Source: Brevibacterium sp. S22 (lineage in GTDB: Bacteria; Actinomycetota; Actinomycetes; Actinomycetales; Brevibacteriaceae). From it: 64,000 bases of DNA. Shown here piece after piece: positions 37,267 to 45,722 of this stretch (position 1 is its first letter; each line of letters opens with the position of its first letter). A program made the position numbers and the translations under genes. The DNA is taken from the NCBI RefSeq assembly GCF_004745485.1, contig NZ_RHFG01000003.1, forward strand, positions 186,001 to 250,000. Reading direction: 5' to 3'. The notes under the pieces were generated by a model, which had not been told where the DNA came from, ran no database searches, and saw only the letters and a list, made by a program, of their open reading frames with translations.

Positions 37267-38462
37267 TGCCCGATGCGGAGGTTCTCCGGAATGGCCGCGA
37301 CATAGGCGTCCAGGTTCCGCTTGGTCTCGGCAACCGAGTCTCCGCCGAACTTCTCGATGACCGCCTCGGCGAGCACCAGCGCCACCATGGCCTCGGCCAC
37401 GACCCCGGAGGCGGGCACTGCGCAGACGTCGGAGCGCTGGTGGTTCGCCTTCGCGGCTTCACCGGTTTCGATGTCGACGGTGGCCAGGGCGCGCGGGACG
37501 GTGGCGATCGGCTTCATCCCCGCCCGCACACGCAGCGGACCGCCCGTGGACATTCCGCCCTCGGTGCCGCCGGCACGGTTGCTCGTGCGGCGGAACCCGT
37601 CGTCGCCGACGGCGAGTTCGTCGTGAGCCTTCGAGCCGGGACGCTTCGTGGTGAGGAACCCGTCCCCGACCTCGACTCCCTTGATCGCCTGGATGCCCAT
37701 GAGGGCGCCGGCCAGGCGGGAGTCGAGGCGACGGTCCCAGTGGACGTGGGAGCCGAGTCCCGGAGGAAGATCGTAGGCGAGGACTTCGACGACTCCGCCG
37801 AGCGTGTCCCCGGACTTCTTCGCCGCGTCGATCTCGGTCACCATCGCCGCCGAGAGTTCGGTGTCGAAGCAGCGGACCGGATCGGCGTCCAGGGCCTCGA
37901 CGTCGGCCGCAGTCGGCAGTTCCGGCAGCGCATCGGCGGCGTGTTCGGCGCCGCCGATGGCCACGGTGTGGGAGACGAGGGTGATGCCCAGTTCGGCGAG
38001 GAGATTCGCAGCCACGGTGCCCAGCGCCACGCGCATCGCAGTCTCCCGGGCCGAGGCGCGTTCGAGCACGGGGCGGGCCTCGTCGAAACCGTATTTCTGC
38101 ATGCCGACGATATCGGCATGCCCCGGACGCGGCCGGGTCAGAGGGGCGTTGCGTGCCAGCCCCTCGAGCTCGGCCGTGTCGACGGGGTCCGGGCTCATCA
38201 CGGATTCCCACTTCGGCCATTCGGTGTTGCCGACCTCGATCGCCACGGGTGAGCCCAAGGTCTCCCCGTGTCGGACGCCGCCGAGGAGGCGCACCTCGTC
38301 GGCTTCGAACTTCATTCGTGCGCCGCGGCCATAGCCGAGTCGGCGGCGAGCCAAGCTCGCTCGAATATCGTCCCTGGTGATCGGTACATGGGCGGGAAGC
38401 CCTTCAATGATCCCGGTCAGCGCTTCGCCGTGGGATTCGCCTGCAGTCAGCCATCTCAACAT
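37263..38462 (-). CDS. aroC: Chorismate synthase
   Basis: Forms chorismate from EPSP with reduced FMN. The 399 residues include [52 protein letters not shown] and [15 protein letters not shown] signatures. It is the common precursor source for TrpE in the same window. Follows the prepilin peptidase by 10 bp. Confidence 0.98.
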   Translation of the reverse strand: MLRWLTAGESHGEALTGIIEGLPAHVPITRDDIRASLARRRLGYGRGARMKFEADEVRLLGGVRHGETLGSPVAIEVGNTEWPKWESVMSPDPVDTAELEGLARNAPLTRPRPGHADIVGMQKYGFDEARPVLERASARETAMRVALGTVAANLLAELGITLVSHTVAIGGAEHAADALPELPTAADVEALDADPVRCFDTELSAAMVTEIDAAKKSGDTLGGVVEVLAYDLPPGLGSHVHWDRRLDSRLAGALMGIQAIKGVEVGDGFLTTKRPGSKAHDELAVGDDGFRRTSNRAGGTEGGMSTGGPLRVRAGMKPIATVPRALATVDIETGEAAKANHQRSDVCAVPASGVVAEAMVALVLAEAVIEKFGGDSVAETKRNLDAYVAAIPENLRIGQ

Positions 38463-38472
38463 TCCACCGATT

Positions 38473-39186
38473 CTACAAAAGGATCGGACCGAACAGGCAC
38501 CCGAGCCACATGCCGGATAGCATGGCGGGTCCGAAAGCGATGGTCACCCCGCGCACCCGACCGGCTCGAATCGCGCCGAAGAGCGCCCAGATCCCGCTGA
38601 TGAGCATCATCGCCACGAGGACGAGGACCGCGGCGAAGGGTTGGAAGAGAGCGGCGGTGGAGAACACGACGAAGGCGAGTTTGACGTCGCCGAGGCCCAT
38701 GGTCCGTGCGTTCATGACCCGTCCCAGCAGGTGCACACCGGCGAAGAAGATGGTCGCGATGATCCCGGCGAAGAGGACGAGGAACCACACGCTCGTGCCG
38801 CCCAGCACCGAGGCGAGAACAGCGGTGACGACGCCGATGCCGATGAGCGGCCAGACGATCCGATCAGGCAGGCGCCGGACCACGATGTCGGTGTGCACGA
38901 GGAACGGGGTGGCCCCGGCGACCGAGCCCAGCAGGAGTGCTGCGCCGATGTGGTCGGCCGGAGTCGTCAGCACCTCGCCGACGGGGAGGGCGAGTCCGCC
39001 GAGCGCGGCGATGAGGGTTCCGGCGATGACGAGTCCGAAACTCCTGCGGGAACCTTCGAGCACGACGGCGTGAGCATCATCGGCGATCCAGGTGCGCAGG
39101 GTGCGCGCCAGCATCAGGCCGACGGCCACGGCGATGAGTACGGTCAGGCCGATGACCATCCCGTGCATCACCCCGACCTCCACCAT
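38473..39186 (-). CDS. A24-family prepilin peptidase
   Basis: Membrane aspartic peptidase that cleaves prepilin-like leader peptides. The 237-residue protein has about seven hydrophobic segments and both catalytic motifs: [15 protein letters not shown] (first Asp) and [10 protein letters not shown] (second Asp, GxGD). The N-terminal methyltransferase cysteine region of full-length PilD is absent. The ATG at 39186 has a strong GAGGGAG site 5 nt upstream and lies after the aroE stop. No pilin or secretion ATPase is nearby; substrates must be elsewhere. Confidence 0.9.
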   Translation of the reverse strand: MVEVGVMHGMVIGLTVLIAVAVGLMLARTLRTWIADDAHAVVLEGSRRSFGLVIAGTLIAALGGLALPVGEVLTTPADHIGAALLLGSVAGATPFLVHTDIVVRRLPDRIVWPLIGIGVVTAVLASVLGGTSVWFLVLFAGIIATIFFAGVHLLGRVMNARTMGLGDVKLAFVVFSTAALFQPFAAVLVLVAMMLISGIWALFGAIRAGRVRGVTIAFGPAMLSGMWLGCLFGPILL

Positions 39187-39196
39187 GGCGACTCCC

Positions 39197-40099
39197 TCAG
39201 GCCCGGGCCGAAGGATGCTGGTCACTCAGGGCCGAGTACATGGCGTGGGTGATGCGGTCCCGCAGACCCGGCTTCTGTGTGTCGGTCGCGAGTCCTTCCT
39301 CGGCGTCTCCCGCGGCCGCCCGTGCCGCGCCGAGGAACATCTCGAACTGGGCGACGGCCTGTTCGACGAGCATGGCGGTTCCGGACACTGGTCGCAGACC
39401 GTGGGCGGCGGCCGCGGCGAGGAAGGTCGAAGCACCGGCGTAGGCGACGTCGAGGGCGATGTCACCGGCGGTGAACGAATCGTCCCAGACCGGGTCGGGG
39501 GCCGCCTCGGCGGGCAGGGTGGAGATGACGAACCTCGACGCGCCGAGGCGGGTCAGGTCCCCCACCGAGGCGGTCAGTCCGATGCGCTCGGCCAGGTCGA
39601 GGACCCGGCGGGCGCGGTCGGGGCTGCGGACGCGGAAGTCCACATGGGTGATCCCGAGATCGTGGCAGGCCACGAGCGCCGAGGCGGCGGTGGCTCCGGC
39701 CCCGAGGATCGTCGCCCGGCCGGCTCCCGCACTCGCGACTTCCGCATCTGTGTGCGCAGAGATCGCACGCACGATGCCTTCGACGTCGGTGTTCGTCACC
39801 TGCACCTGACCGTCGCGGCGGACAAGGGTATTGCCGGCGGCCGTCAGTGCAGCCGTCTCATCGACGCTCCACCCGCGTTCGGCGGCGAGGGTGACGAGCC
39901 GGTCCTTCAGCGGCATCGTCAGCGAGAACCCGGTGTGGTCGGGAGAGGAGTCGAGGAAGCTCTCGAGGTCATCGGCTCCGAGCTCGAACCGGGAGTATTC
40001 GCTGGACGCCATGCCGAGGGCCGCGAAGGCGGCCCGATGGAGCAGCGGGGACTTCGAATGTGCGATCGGTGAACCGAGCACCGCGGCGACAATCCTCAC
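39197..40099 (-). CDS. aroE: Shikimate dehydrogenase
   Basis: Reduces 3-dehydroshikimate with NADPH. LGSPIAHSKSPLLHRAAF binds substrate, SLTMPLKD carries the catalytic Lys, AAGNTLVR and the nucleotide loop ILGAGATAASAL follow. The 300 residues are somewhat longer than the usual 270-280, with an Ala-rich C-terminal tail. GTG start 3 nt after the mltG stop. Confidence 0.96.
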   Translation of the reverse strand: MRIVAAVLGSPIAHSKSPLLHRAAFAALGMASSEYSRFELGADDLESFLDSSPDHTGFSLTMPLKDRLVTLAAERGWSVDETAALTAAGNTLVRRDGQVQVTNTDVEGIVRAISAHTDAEVASAGAGRATILGAGATAASALVACHDLGITHVDFRVRSPDRARRVLDLAERIGLTASVGDLTRLGASRFVISTLPAEAAPDPVWDDSFTAGDIALDVAYAGASTFLAAAAAHGLRPVSGTAMLVEQAVAQFEMFLGAARAAAGDAEEGLATDTQKPGLRDRITHAMYSALSDQHPSARA

Positions 40100-40102
40100 T
40101 GG

Positions 40103-41239
40103 CTATCCGTCGTCCTTGCTGTGCTCGCGCAGCCACTTGCGGTAGATCTCGACGTTCTTCTTGTGGTCCTCGTAGTTGTCGGCGAACTTCGTCTCCCCCG
40201 TATCCGGGTTCGTTGCGACGAAGAACTGCCAATCACCGTCGGCGGGGTCGAGCGCGGCTTCGACAGCTCCTCGGCTCGGCGAGTTGATCGGGCCGGGAGG
40301 CAGGCCCTTCTTCTTGTACGTGTTGTACGGCGAGTCCGATTGGCGTTCCTTCTTCGTCGTCGTCAGGTCGGAGCGGGCACCGTGGATATAGGCCACGGTC
40401 GCGTCCGATTGGAGCAATCCTCCCGTCTGAGACTTCTCGGAGATGCGGTTGAGGAAGGACCGGGCCACCTTCGACCGCACCTCGGAGTCTCCCGGGGATT
40501 CCTTCTCCACGAGGCTCGCCAGGGTGAGGATGCGGTTGGCGTCCTTGTTCTCGATCCCCAGTTCGCCGAGTTCGGTCTCGGTCTTATCGACCATGTTCTG
40601 GACGATGTCTTCGGCTGTCTTCTGCTTGTTCATGTCGTACGTCGCCGGGTAGAGGTAGCCTTCGAGGCTCGGGGCCTCGATGTCGAGTCCGTAGTCCTGC
40701 GGCGTCTTGTCGTCGATGGCTTTGTCGACCTCGTCGGCGTTCATTCCCGACTCGATCATGATCGCCTTGATCTCTTCGACCTGTTTGCCTTCGGCGACCG
40801 TGATCTTCGGCGGGGCGATGGGGTTGATGAGCGCTTCGACCGCGGCCTTCGAGCTCATCTTCTCCCGCATCGTCCACGTTCCTGCCTGGATGGTGGCATC
40901 ACGGCGTTCGACCTCGTCGAGGAAGGGATCGGAGTTCATGATCACTCCGGCTTCGACGAGCTGATTGGCCACAGTGCGCGCCGAGGAGCCGGGAGCGATT
41001 TCGATCGACACCTCGTTCGTTCCCTGACCTTCATAGTCGCCTTTGGGTCCGAACAGGTCTTCGAAGACTCCCCCGGCGGCGCGCACACCGAAGAATCCCC
41101 CGATGCTGAAGACGAGGACGCAGATGATCACGATCGTCGTCGTCCGGCGCCGGCGCATCATTCTGCGCCGCTTCTTCGCACGGACCTCCGCGCGGGTCAG
41201 TCCTTCGTCGGACGAGAATTCTTCGGTGATCGGGCTCAT
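40103..41239 (-). CDS. mltG: Endolytic transglycosylase MltG
   Basis: Cleaves nascent glycan strands at the membrane. The 378 residues comprise a basic cytosolic segment (AKKRRRMMRRRR, about 21-32), one membrane helix (about 35-52), a LysM-like region, and the YceG domain with the catalytic Glu in LASLVEKESPGDSE and the SPYNTYKKKGLPPGPI motif. The ATG overlaps the ruvX stop. Confidence 0.96.
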   Translation of the reverse strand: MSPITEEFSSDEGLTRAEVRAKKRRRMMRRRRTTTIVIICVLVFSIGGFFGVRAAGGVFEDLFGPKGDYEGQGTNEVSIEIAPGSSARTVANQLVEAGVIMNSDPFLDEVERRDATIQAGTWTMREKMSSKAAVEALINPIAPPKITVAEGKQVEEIKAIMIESGMNADEVDKAIDDKTPQDYGLDIEAPSLEGYLYPATYDMNKQKTAEDIVQNMVDKTETELGELGIENKDANRILTLASLVEKESPGDSEVRSKVARSFLNRISEKSQTGGLLQSDATVAYIHGARSDLTTTKKERQSDSPYNTYKKKGLPPGPINSPSRGAVEAALDPADGDWQFFVATNPDTGETKFADNYEDHKKNVEIYRKWLREHSKDDG

Positions 41240-41712
41240 TCGTCGTTCTCCTCGTCGGGCATCTCACGGCCGGCGGGGACACCGGTGTTGTGTTCGTACT
41301 CGAGGGCGTTCTGGAGGATGATCACGGCGGCTTGGGCGTCGACGATCTCGCGTCGCTGGCGCGATGACTTTCCGGCTGCGGCGAGAGCGTGGTGGGCTTC
41401 GACCGTGGTGAATCGTTCGTCGACGAGGCGGACCGATGTGCCGGTGGCCGCGGAGATCCGGCGGGCGAAGTCCAGCGCCGAGGTGGCTGCGGCCCGCGCG
41501 GCCCCGTCGAGCGACTTCGGGTCCCCCACCAGGAGTTCGATGGGTTCGTACTCGTCGACGATGTCGCGCAGCTGTTTCAGCGCCGCCGGTTCGTCTGTGC
41601 GACGCACGACGGTGAGCGGGGTGGCCAGAATCCCGTCGGGGTCGCTGGCGGCGACACCGATCCGGACCGAACCGATGTCGAGACCCAGCCGGCGACCTCG
41701 GCGGAAACTCAC
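41236..41712 (-). CDS. ruvX: YqgF/RuvX family Holliday junction resolvase homologue
   Basis: RNase H-fold nuclease family implicated in 16S rRNA maturation and possibly Holliday junction cleavage. The 158 residues keep the acidic sites: LGLDIGSVRIGVA, LVDERFTTVEA and VDAQAAVIIL. GTG start overlaps the alaS stop (GTGA), in the conserved alaS-ruvX-mltG order. Confidence 0.95.
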   Translation of the reverse strand: MSFRRGRRLGLDIGSVRIGVAASDPDGILATPLTVVRRTDEPAALKQLRDIVDEYEPIELLVGDPKSLDGAARAAATSALDFARRISAATGTSVRLVDERFTTVEAHHALAAAGKSSRQRREIVDAQAAVIILQNALEYEHNTGVPAGREMPDEENDE

Positions 41713-44363
41713 TGGATGGCTGCCTTGACTGCCGCGATGGCGGACGGGATCGCTGCGGGGCTGCTGCCTCCGCCCTGCGCGAGGTCGGGCTTGCCGCCGC
41801 CTCCGCCGCCGAGTTCGCCGCAGGCCAGCGACACGAGCCTGCCGGCCTGCAGACCGGCGGCGCGGGCCGCCTCGGTGGTGGCGATGACGACGACGGGTTT
41901 GCCGTTGCTGACTCCGATGCCGACGATCACGGCCTGACGGCCCGAGACCCGGTTGCGCAGGTCGGTCACCAGTGTGCGGATGTCTCCGGCGTTGGCGATA
42001 TCGCCGAGTTCGGCCTGCACGAACAGCGTCTGGCCCACGGTCTGTGCCTCATCGAGGAACTTCCCGGCCGAGGCCAGCAGCTGTTGGGCGCCCAGCCGAG
42101 CGATCTCCTTCTCCGCGTCCTTGAGCCTGCTCATCAGATCGGAGACGCGGGAGGGGACATCGGTGCCGGGAACCTTGAGCATCTCCGACAAGGAGGACAC
42201 GATGGTCCGTTCGGCAGCCAGAGAGCGGAAGGCGTCCATGCCGACGGAGGCCTCGATGCGGCGGACTCCGGAGCCGACGGAGGCTTCGGAGAGCACGGAG
42301 ATCGGTCCGACCTCGGCGGAGCCGCCGACATGGGTGCCCCCGCAGAGTTCGCGGGAGAAGGGTCCGCCGATGTCGACGACGCGCACCACGTTCGGGTACT
42401 TCTCGCCGAAGAGGGCCATGGCACCGGACTTCTTCGCATCATCGAAGGACATGTATTCGGTGCCGACCTCGTAGTTCGAGCGCACCGCGAGGTTCGCGAC
42501 CTCTTCGATCTCGGCCCGCATCTGGGTGCTCGGGGCTTCGGGGAACGAGTAGTCGAAGCGCATGTATCCGGGTTGGTTGAGTGATCCGGCCTGCACGGCG
42601 TGGCTGCCGAGGATCTCCCGCAGCGCAGCGTGGACGAGGTGGGTGGCGGTATGGGCCTGTGCACCTTGGAACCGGTGGTCGTGGTCGACGGCGGCGAGGA
42701 CTTCGTCGCCGACGCGCAGTTCCCCGTCGATGACCTCGACGCGGTGGGCGGGCAGACCCTTGATCGGGTTCTGCACGTCGGTGACGCGAGCGGTGAAGCC
42801 ATGCCCGGAGATGAGGCCGATATCGGCGCGCTGGCCGCCGGACTCGGCGTAGAACGGGGTGAGGTCGAGGACGACGTCCCCGCTCTGGCCGGTGGTGAGC
42901 ACCTCGGCCCCGACACCGTCGGTGACGATCCCACGGACTCGGGAGTCGGCTTCGAGCCGGTCATAGCCGACGAATTCGCTGGTGCCGTCCTCGAGCAGCG
43001 CCGAATAGGCGGACAGGTCGGTGTGGCCACCGCCCTTTTTCGCCTTGGCATCGGCCTTGGCACGGGTCCGCTGCTGATCCATGAGCTCGCGGAAGCCGGC
43101 CTCATCGACGTTCAGCCCGGCCTCGGAGGCCATTTCGAGGGTGAGGTCGATGGGGAATCCGTGGGTGTCGTGGAGGGCGAAGGCGATGTCTCCGCTGATG
43201 GTCTTGTCCCCACCGCTGACCGACTGAGCGGCATTGGTGAACAGCTGGGTGCCGGATTCGAGGGTGCGCAGGAACGCCTTCTCCTCGGCGAAGGCCACCC
43301 GCGAGATCCGGTCGAAGTCGGTTTCGAGTTCGGGGTAGGACAGCTTCATGGCCTGCATGGATACCGGCAGCAGCTCGGGCAGGACCTCTTCCTTGACTCC
43401 GAGCAGGCGCATGGCGCGCACAGCACGGCGAAGCAGACGACGGAGGATGTATCCGCGGCCTTCGTTGCCGGGGCGGACTCCGTCGCCGATGATGATCAGG
43501 GCCGAACGGACGTGGTCGGCGACGACGCGCAGCTGCACATCGGCGTGCTCGTCTTCACCGTAGCTCCGACCGGCCAAGCGGCTGGCGGCCTCGATGACGG
43601 GGTAGACCTCGTCGATCTCGTACATGTTCTCCACGCCCTGGAGCAGGAAGGCGACACGTTCGAGTCCCATACCCGTATCGATGTTCTTCGCGGGCAGGTC
43701 ACCGGCGATGTCGAAATCGACCTTCGAACGGACATCGGAGAGTTCGAACTCCATGAACACGAGATTCCAGATCTCGATATACCGGTCTTCGTCGGCCACC
43801 GGTCCGCCCTCGACGCCGTAGGCGGGGCCGCGGTCGAAGTAGATCTCGGAGCAGTAGCCTCCGGGGCCGGGCTGGCCGGTATGCCAGAAGTTGTCTTCAT
43901 TGTCGCGCAGCTGGATGCGCTCCCGGGGAACGGAGGTCTCCTCGAGCCACATGTCGATGGTCTCGGCATCGTCCTCGTGCACCGTCGCCCACAGCAGGTC
44001 CGGATCGAAGCCCAGCCCGCCCTCGGCGACGGGGTTCGTCAGCAGTCCCCAGGCGAACTTGATGGCATCGCGCTTGAAGTAGTCGCCGAACGAGAAGTTG
44101 CCGTTCATCTGGAAGAACGTGCCGTGACGGGTCGTCTTGCCGACCTCTTCGATGTCTCCGGTGCGCACACACTTCTGCACACTGGTGGCGCGGTTGAACG
44201 GTGCCGGTTCACGACCTGTCAGGTAGGGAATGAACTGCACCATTCCCGCGATGTTGAACAGGATGGACGGATCGGAGCTGATCACCGACGCCGAGGGGAC
44301 CACGGTGTGCCCGTTCGCTTCGAAGTAGTCCAACCAGCGTTGTTTGATCTCTGCCGTCTTCAA
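41709..44363 (-). CDS. alaS: Alanyl-tRNA synthetase
   Basis: Charges tRNA-Ala. The TTG at 44363 gives 884 residues with N-terminus MKTAEIKQRWLDYFEANGH, matching actinobacterial AlaRS, and has AAAGG 7 nt upstream; the longer open frame ahead of it is not family sequence. Class II catalytic core: NAGM-like NIAGMVQFIPY, TTRHGTFFQMNGNFSFGDYFK. The editing domain has HTATHLVHAALR and RELCGGTHVGGSAE (zinc ligands). A C-terminal oligomerisation domain ends in a Gly-rich segment. Upstream gap of 339 bp to rpsD. Confidence 0.97.
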   Translation of the reverse strand: MKTAEIKQRWLDYFEANGHTVVPSASVISSDPSILFNIAGMVQFIPYLTGREPAPFNRATSVQKCVRTGDIEEVGKTTRHGTFFQMNGNFSFGDYFKRDAIKFAWGLLTNPVAEGGLGFDPDLLWATVHEDDAETIDMWLEETSVPRERIQLRDNEDNFWHTGQPGPGGYCSEIYFDRGPAYGVEGGPVADEDRYIEIWNLVFMEFELSDVRSKVDFDIAGDLPAKNIDTGMGLERVAFLLQGVENMYEIDEVYPVIEAASRLAGRSYGEDEHADVQLRVVADHVRSALIIIGDGVRPGNEGRGYILRRLLRRAVRAMRLLGVKEEVLPELLPVSMQAMKLSYPELETDFDRISRVAFAEEKAFLRTLESGTQLFTNAAQSVSGGDKTISGDIAFALHDTHGFPIDLTLEMASEAGLNVDEAGFRELMDQQRTRAKADAKAKKGGGHTDLSAYSALLEDGTSEFVGYDRLEADSRVRGIVTDGVGAEVLTTGQSGDVVLDLTPFYAESGGQRADIGLISGHGFTARVTDVQNPIKGLPAHRVEVIDGELRVGDEVLAAVDHDHRFQGAQAHTATHLVHAALREILGSHAVQAGSLNQPGYMRFDYSFPEAPSTQMRAEIEEVANLAVRSNYEVGTEYMSFDDAKKSGAMALFGEKYPNVVRVVDIGGPFSRELCGGTHVGGSAEVGPISVLSEASVGSGVRRIEASVGMDAFRSLAAERTIVSSLSEMLKVPGTDVPSRVSDLMSRLKDAEKEIARLGAQQLLASAGKFLDEAQTVGQTLFVQAELGDIANAGDIRTLVTDLRNRVSGRQAVIVGIGVSNGKPVVVIATTEAARAAGLQAGRLVSLACGELGGGGGGKPDLAQGGGSSPAAIPSAIAAVKAAIQ

Positions 44364-44640
44364 TCCAAGGCCTTTCAGATATTGCCTGTGCGTCTGCACC
44401 CGACGCTTACTCGTGCGTACCCGCACTCAACAGGGACTAGTTTAATGGCTCCGTCGCAATATGCGAGGTGGCGCGGCGTGCCGGGGGGTGCCCCTCTGCC
44501 GGTGGGGCGCCGAGGCGACGGCCGATGTCCACTCGTTCAAGCCGCAGCGCGTCCGGCGGTCCGTAGACCCTTCGATATACGCGCTCCGCCTTGATCGAGG
44601 TCGAGTACCGGCGTGCACGGCGAGCCGCTGGGTGAATAGA
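44364..44640. other. Intergenic region upstream of alaS, no gene seen
   Basis: GC-rich, no credible ORF and no tRNA or T-box-like element recognised. On the minus strand a TAAACT hexamer at about 44440 could be the alaS -10, giving a leader of about 70 nt; no matching -35 was found. Confidence 0.5.
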
Positions 44641-44641
44641 C

Positions 44642-44672
44642 GACTGCCCGGAACCTGAGGTCCCGGGCAGTC
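44642..44672 (-). terminator. rpsD terminator hairpin
   Basis: Perfect 10-bp stem GACTGCCCGG / CCGGGCAGTC with an 11-nt loop, starting 30 bp after the rpsD stop. On the minus strand it is followed by a modestly T-rich stretch (TCGTCTATTC). Good intrinsic terminator by position. Confidence 0.75.
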
Positions 44673-44702
44673 ATAGTGGCGCGATGTGCTGTGTTCAGTC
44701 GA

Positions 44703-45329
44703 TCAGCGCGAGTAGAACTCGACGACGAGCTGAACGTCACAGGTGACCGGGACCTCTTCGCGCTTCGGGGTGCGCAGCAGGGTTGCCTGCAGACCCTCGA
44801 GGTTCACGTTGAGGTAGCCCGGAGTTGCGGGCAGGACGTCCTTGTGACCACCGGCGGCGGCGACCTGGAACGGGTCCATCGAAGCCGAACGCTCGTGCAC
44901 CTGGATGGTCTGGCCTTCCTTCACGCGGAAGGAGGGACGGTCCACGCGCTGTCCCTCGACCGTGATGTGACGGTGAACGACGAACTGACGGGCCTGGGCC
45001 ATGGTGCGGGCGAAGCCTGCACGCAGGACGAGGGCGTCGAGACGCGATTCGAGGAGCTCGACCATGGTCTCACCGGTCAGACCGGGCAGACGGCTGGCTT
45101 CCTTGTAGGTCTTGAGCATCTGAGCCTCGCGGATGCCGTACTGCGCGCGCAGACGCTGCTTCTCCTTGAGGCGGACCGAGTAGTCGCTGTCGTTGCGACG
45201 ACGGGCGCGGCCGTGCTCACCTGGAGGGTACGGGCGACGCTCGAAGTACTTCTCGGCCTTGGGTGTCAGAGCAATGCCGAGGGCGCGCGAGACGCGCGTC
45301 ATCCGGCGATTACGTGCTGGTGCTGGCAC
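44703..45329 (-). CDS. rpsD: 30S ribosomal protein S4
   Basis: Primary 16S rRNA binding protein. The 208-residue product has SRALGIALTPKAEKYFERR, PYPPGEHGR, and the S4 RNA-binding domain (LESRLDALVLRAGFARTMAQARQFVVHRHITVEG, cited in part). The N-terminal zinc cysteines are absent. GTG at 45329 chosen for its AAAGG site 7 nt upstream; an ATG 15 bp earlier lacks one. Encoded alone, away from the alpha operon, next to alaS as in other Actinobacteria. Confidence 0.96.
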   Translation of the reverse strand: MPAPARNRRMTRVSRALGIALTPKAEKYFERRPYPPGEHGRARRRNDSDYSVRLKEKQRLRAQYGIREAQMLKTYKEASRLPGLTGETMVELLESRLDALVLRAGFARTMAQARQFVVHRHITVEGQRVDRPSFRVKEGQTIQVHERSASMDPFQVAAAGGHKDVLPATPGYLNVNLEGLQATLLRTPKREEVPVTCDVQLVVEFYSR

Positions 45330-45452
45330 TGTATTACCTTTCATCAATGAGTTCTGTCACGAAGGGCCTTTGAGGTTCTCGCCCCGAACGCGACTGTTGT
45401 TTCCCCGGATGGGAAAGAGGGATTGAGCGTCGAGATCCGCTCGCACCGACCG

Positions 45453-45482
45453 CCTTTAGGGTGCAGGCACAACAGCTGTCAA
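45453..45482 (-). promoter_or_regulatory. Candidate rpsD promoter
   Basis: Minus-strand TTGACA (45477-45482), a consensus -35, then 18 nt and TAAAGG (45453-45458) as a weak -10. The predicted leader of about 118 nt before the GTG is long enough for S4 autoregulation, but no known leader fold was recognised. Confidence 0.55.
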
Positions 45483-45552
45483 TCTTAGCGGGTGCACGGC
45501 TCTCGCCGCAAAGCGGATCGGCGGACTCGCGGCTGTGATGTTCCCGACTCAT

Positions 45553-45624
45553 TCCGCGGGCCTGCCTGACCCACTGACTCCGCGGGCCTGCCTGACCCAC
45601 TGACTCCGCGGGCCTGCCTGACCC
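45553..45624. repeat. 26-bp tandem direct repeats between the antiporter gene and rpsD
   Basis: Nearly three perfect copies (two full, one of 20 bp) of a 26-bp unit beginning TCCGCGGGCCTGCCTGACCC. It lies in the 393-bp noncoding gap 45330-45722, about 70 bp upstream of the rpsD -35. Since 26 is not a multiple of three, it is unlikely to be coding. Confidence 0.9.
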
Positions 45625-45722
45625 GACCACTCCGTCGGCCCGCCCACCGCGTCCGGCCGGCCCCGCGCGCCCAGCGGGTTCGGCCCGATCGGTTCCGTTC
45701 GGCCCGACCGCTGTCTCTGCTG

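Noticed and set aside
42600-44594. 664-codon plus-strand frame opposite alaS
   Set aside because: Antisense to alaS, which is unambiguous in the minus frame.
44364-44640. Possible T-box or tRNA in the alaS upstream gap
   Set aside because: No cloverleaf, no T-box antiterminator sequence and no terminator seen; left as unassigned intergenic DNA.
45553-45624. Tandem repeats as a CRISPR array
   Set aside because: The units are contiguous with no unique spacers, and there are no cas genes.
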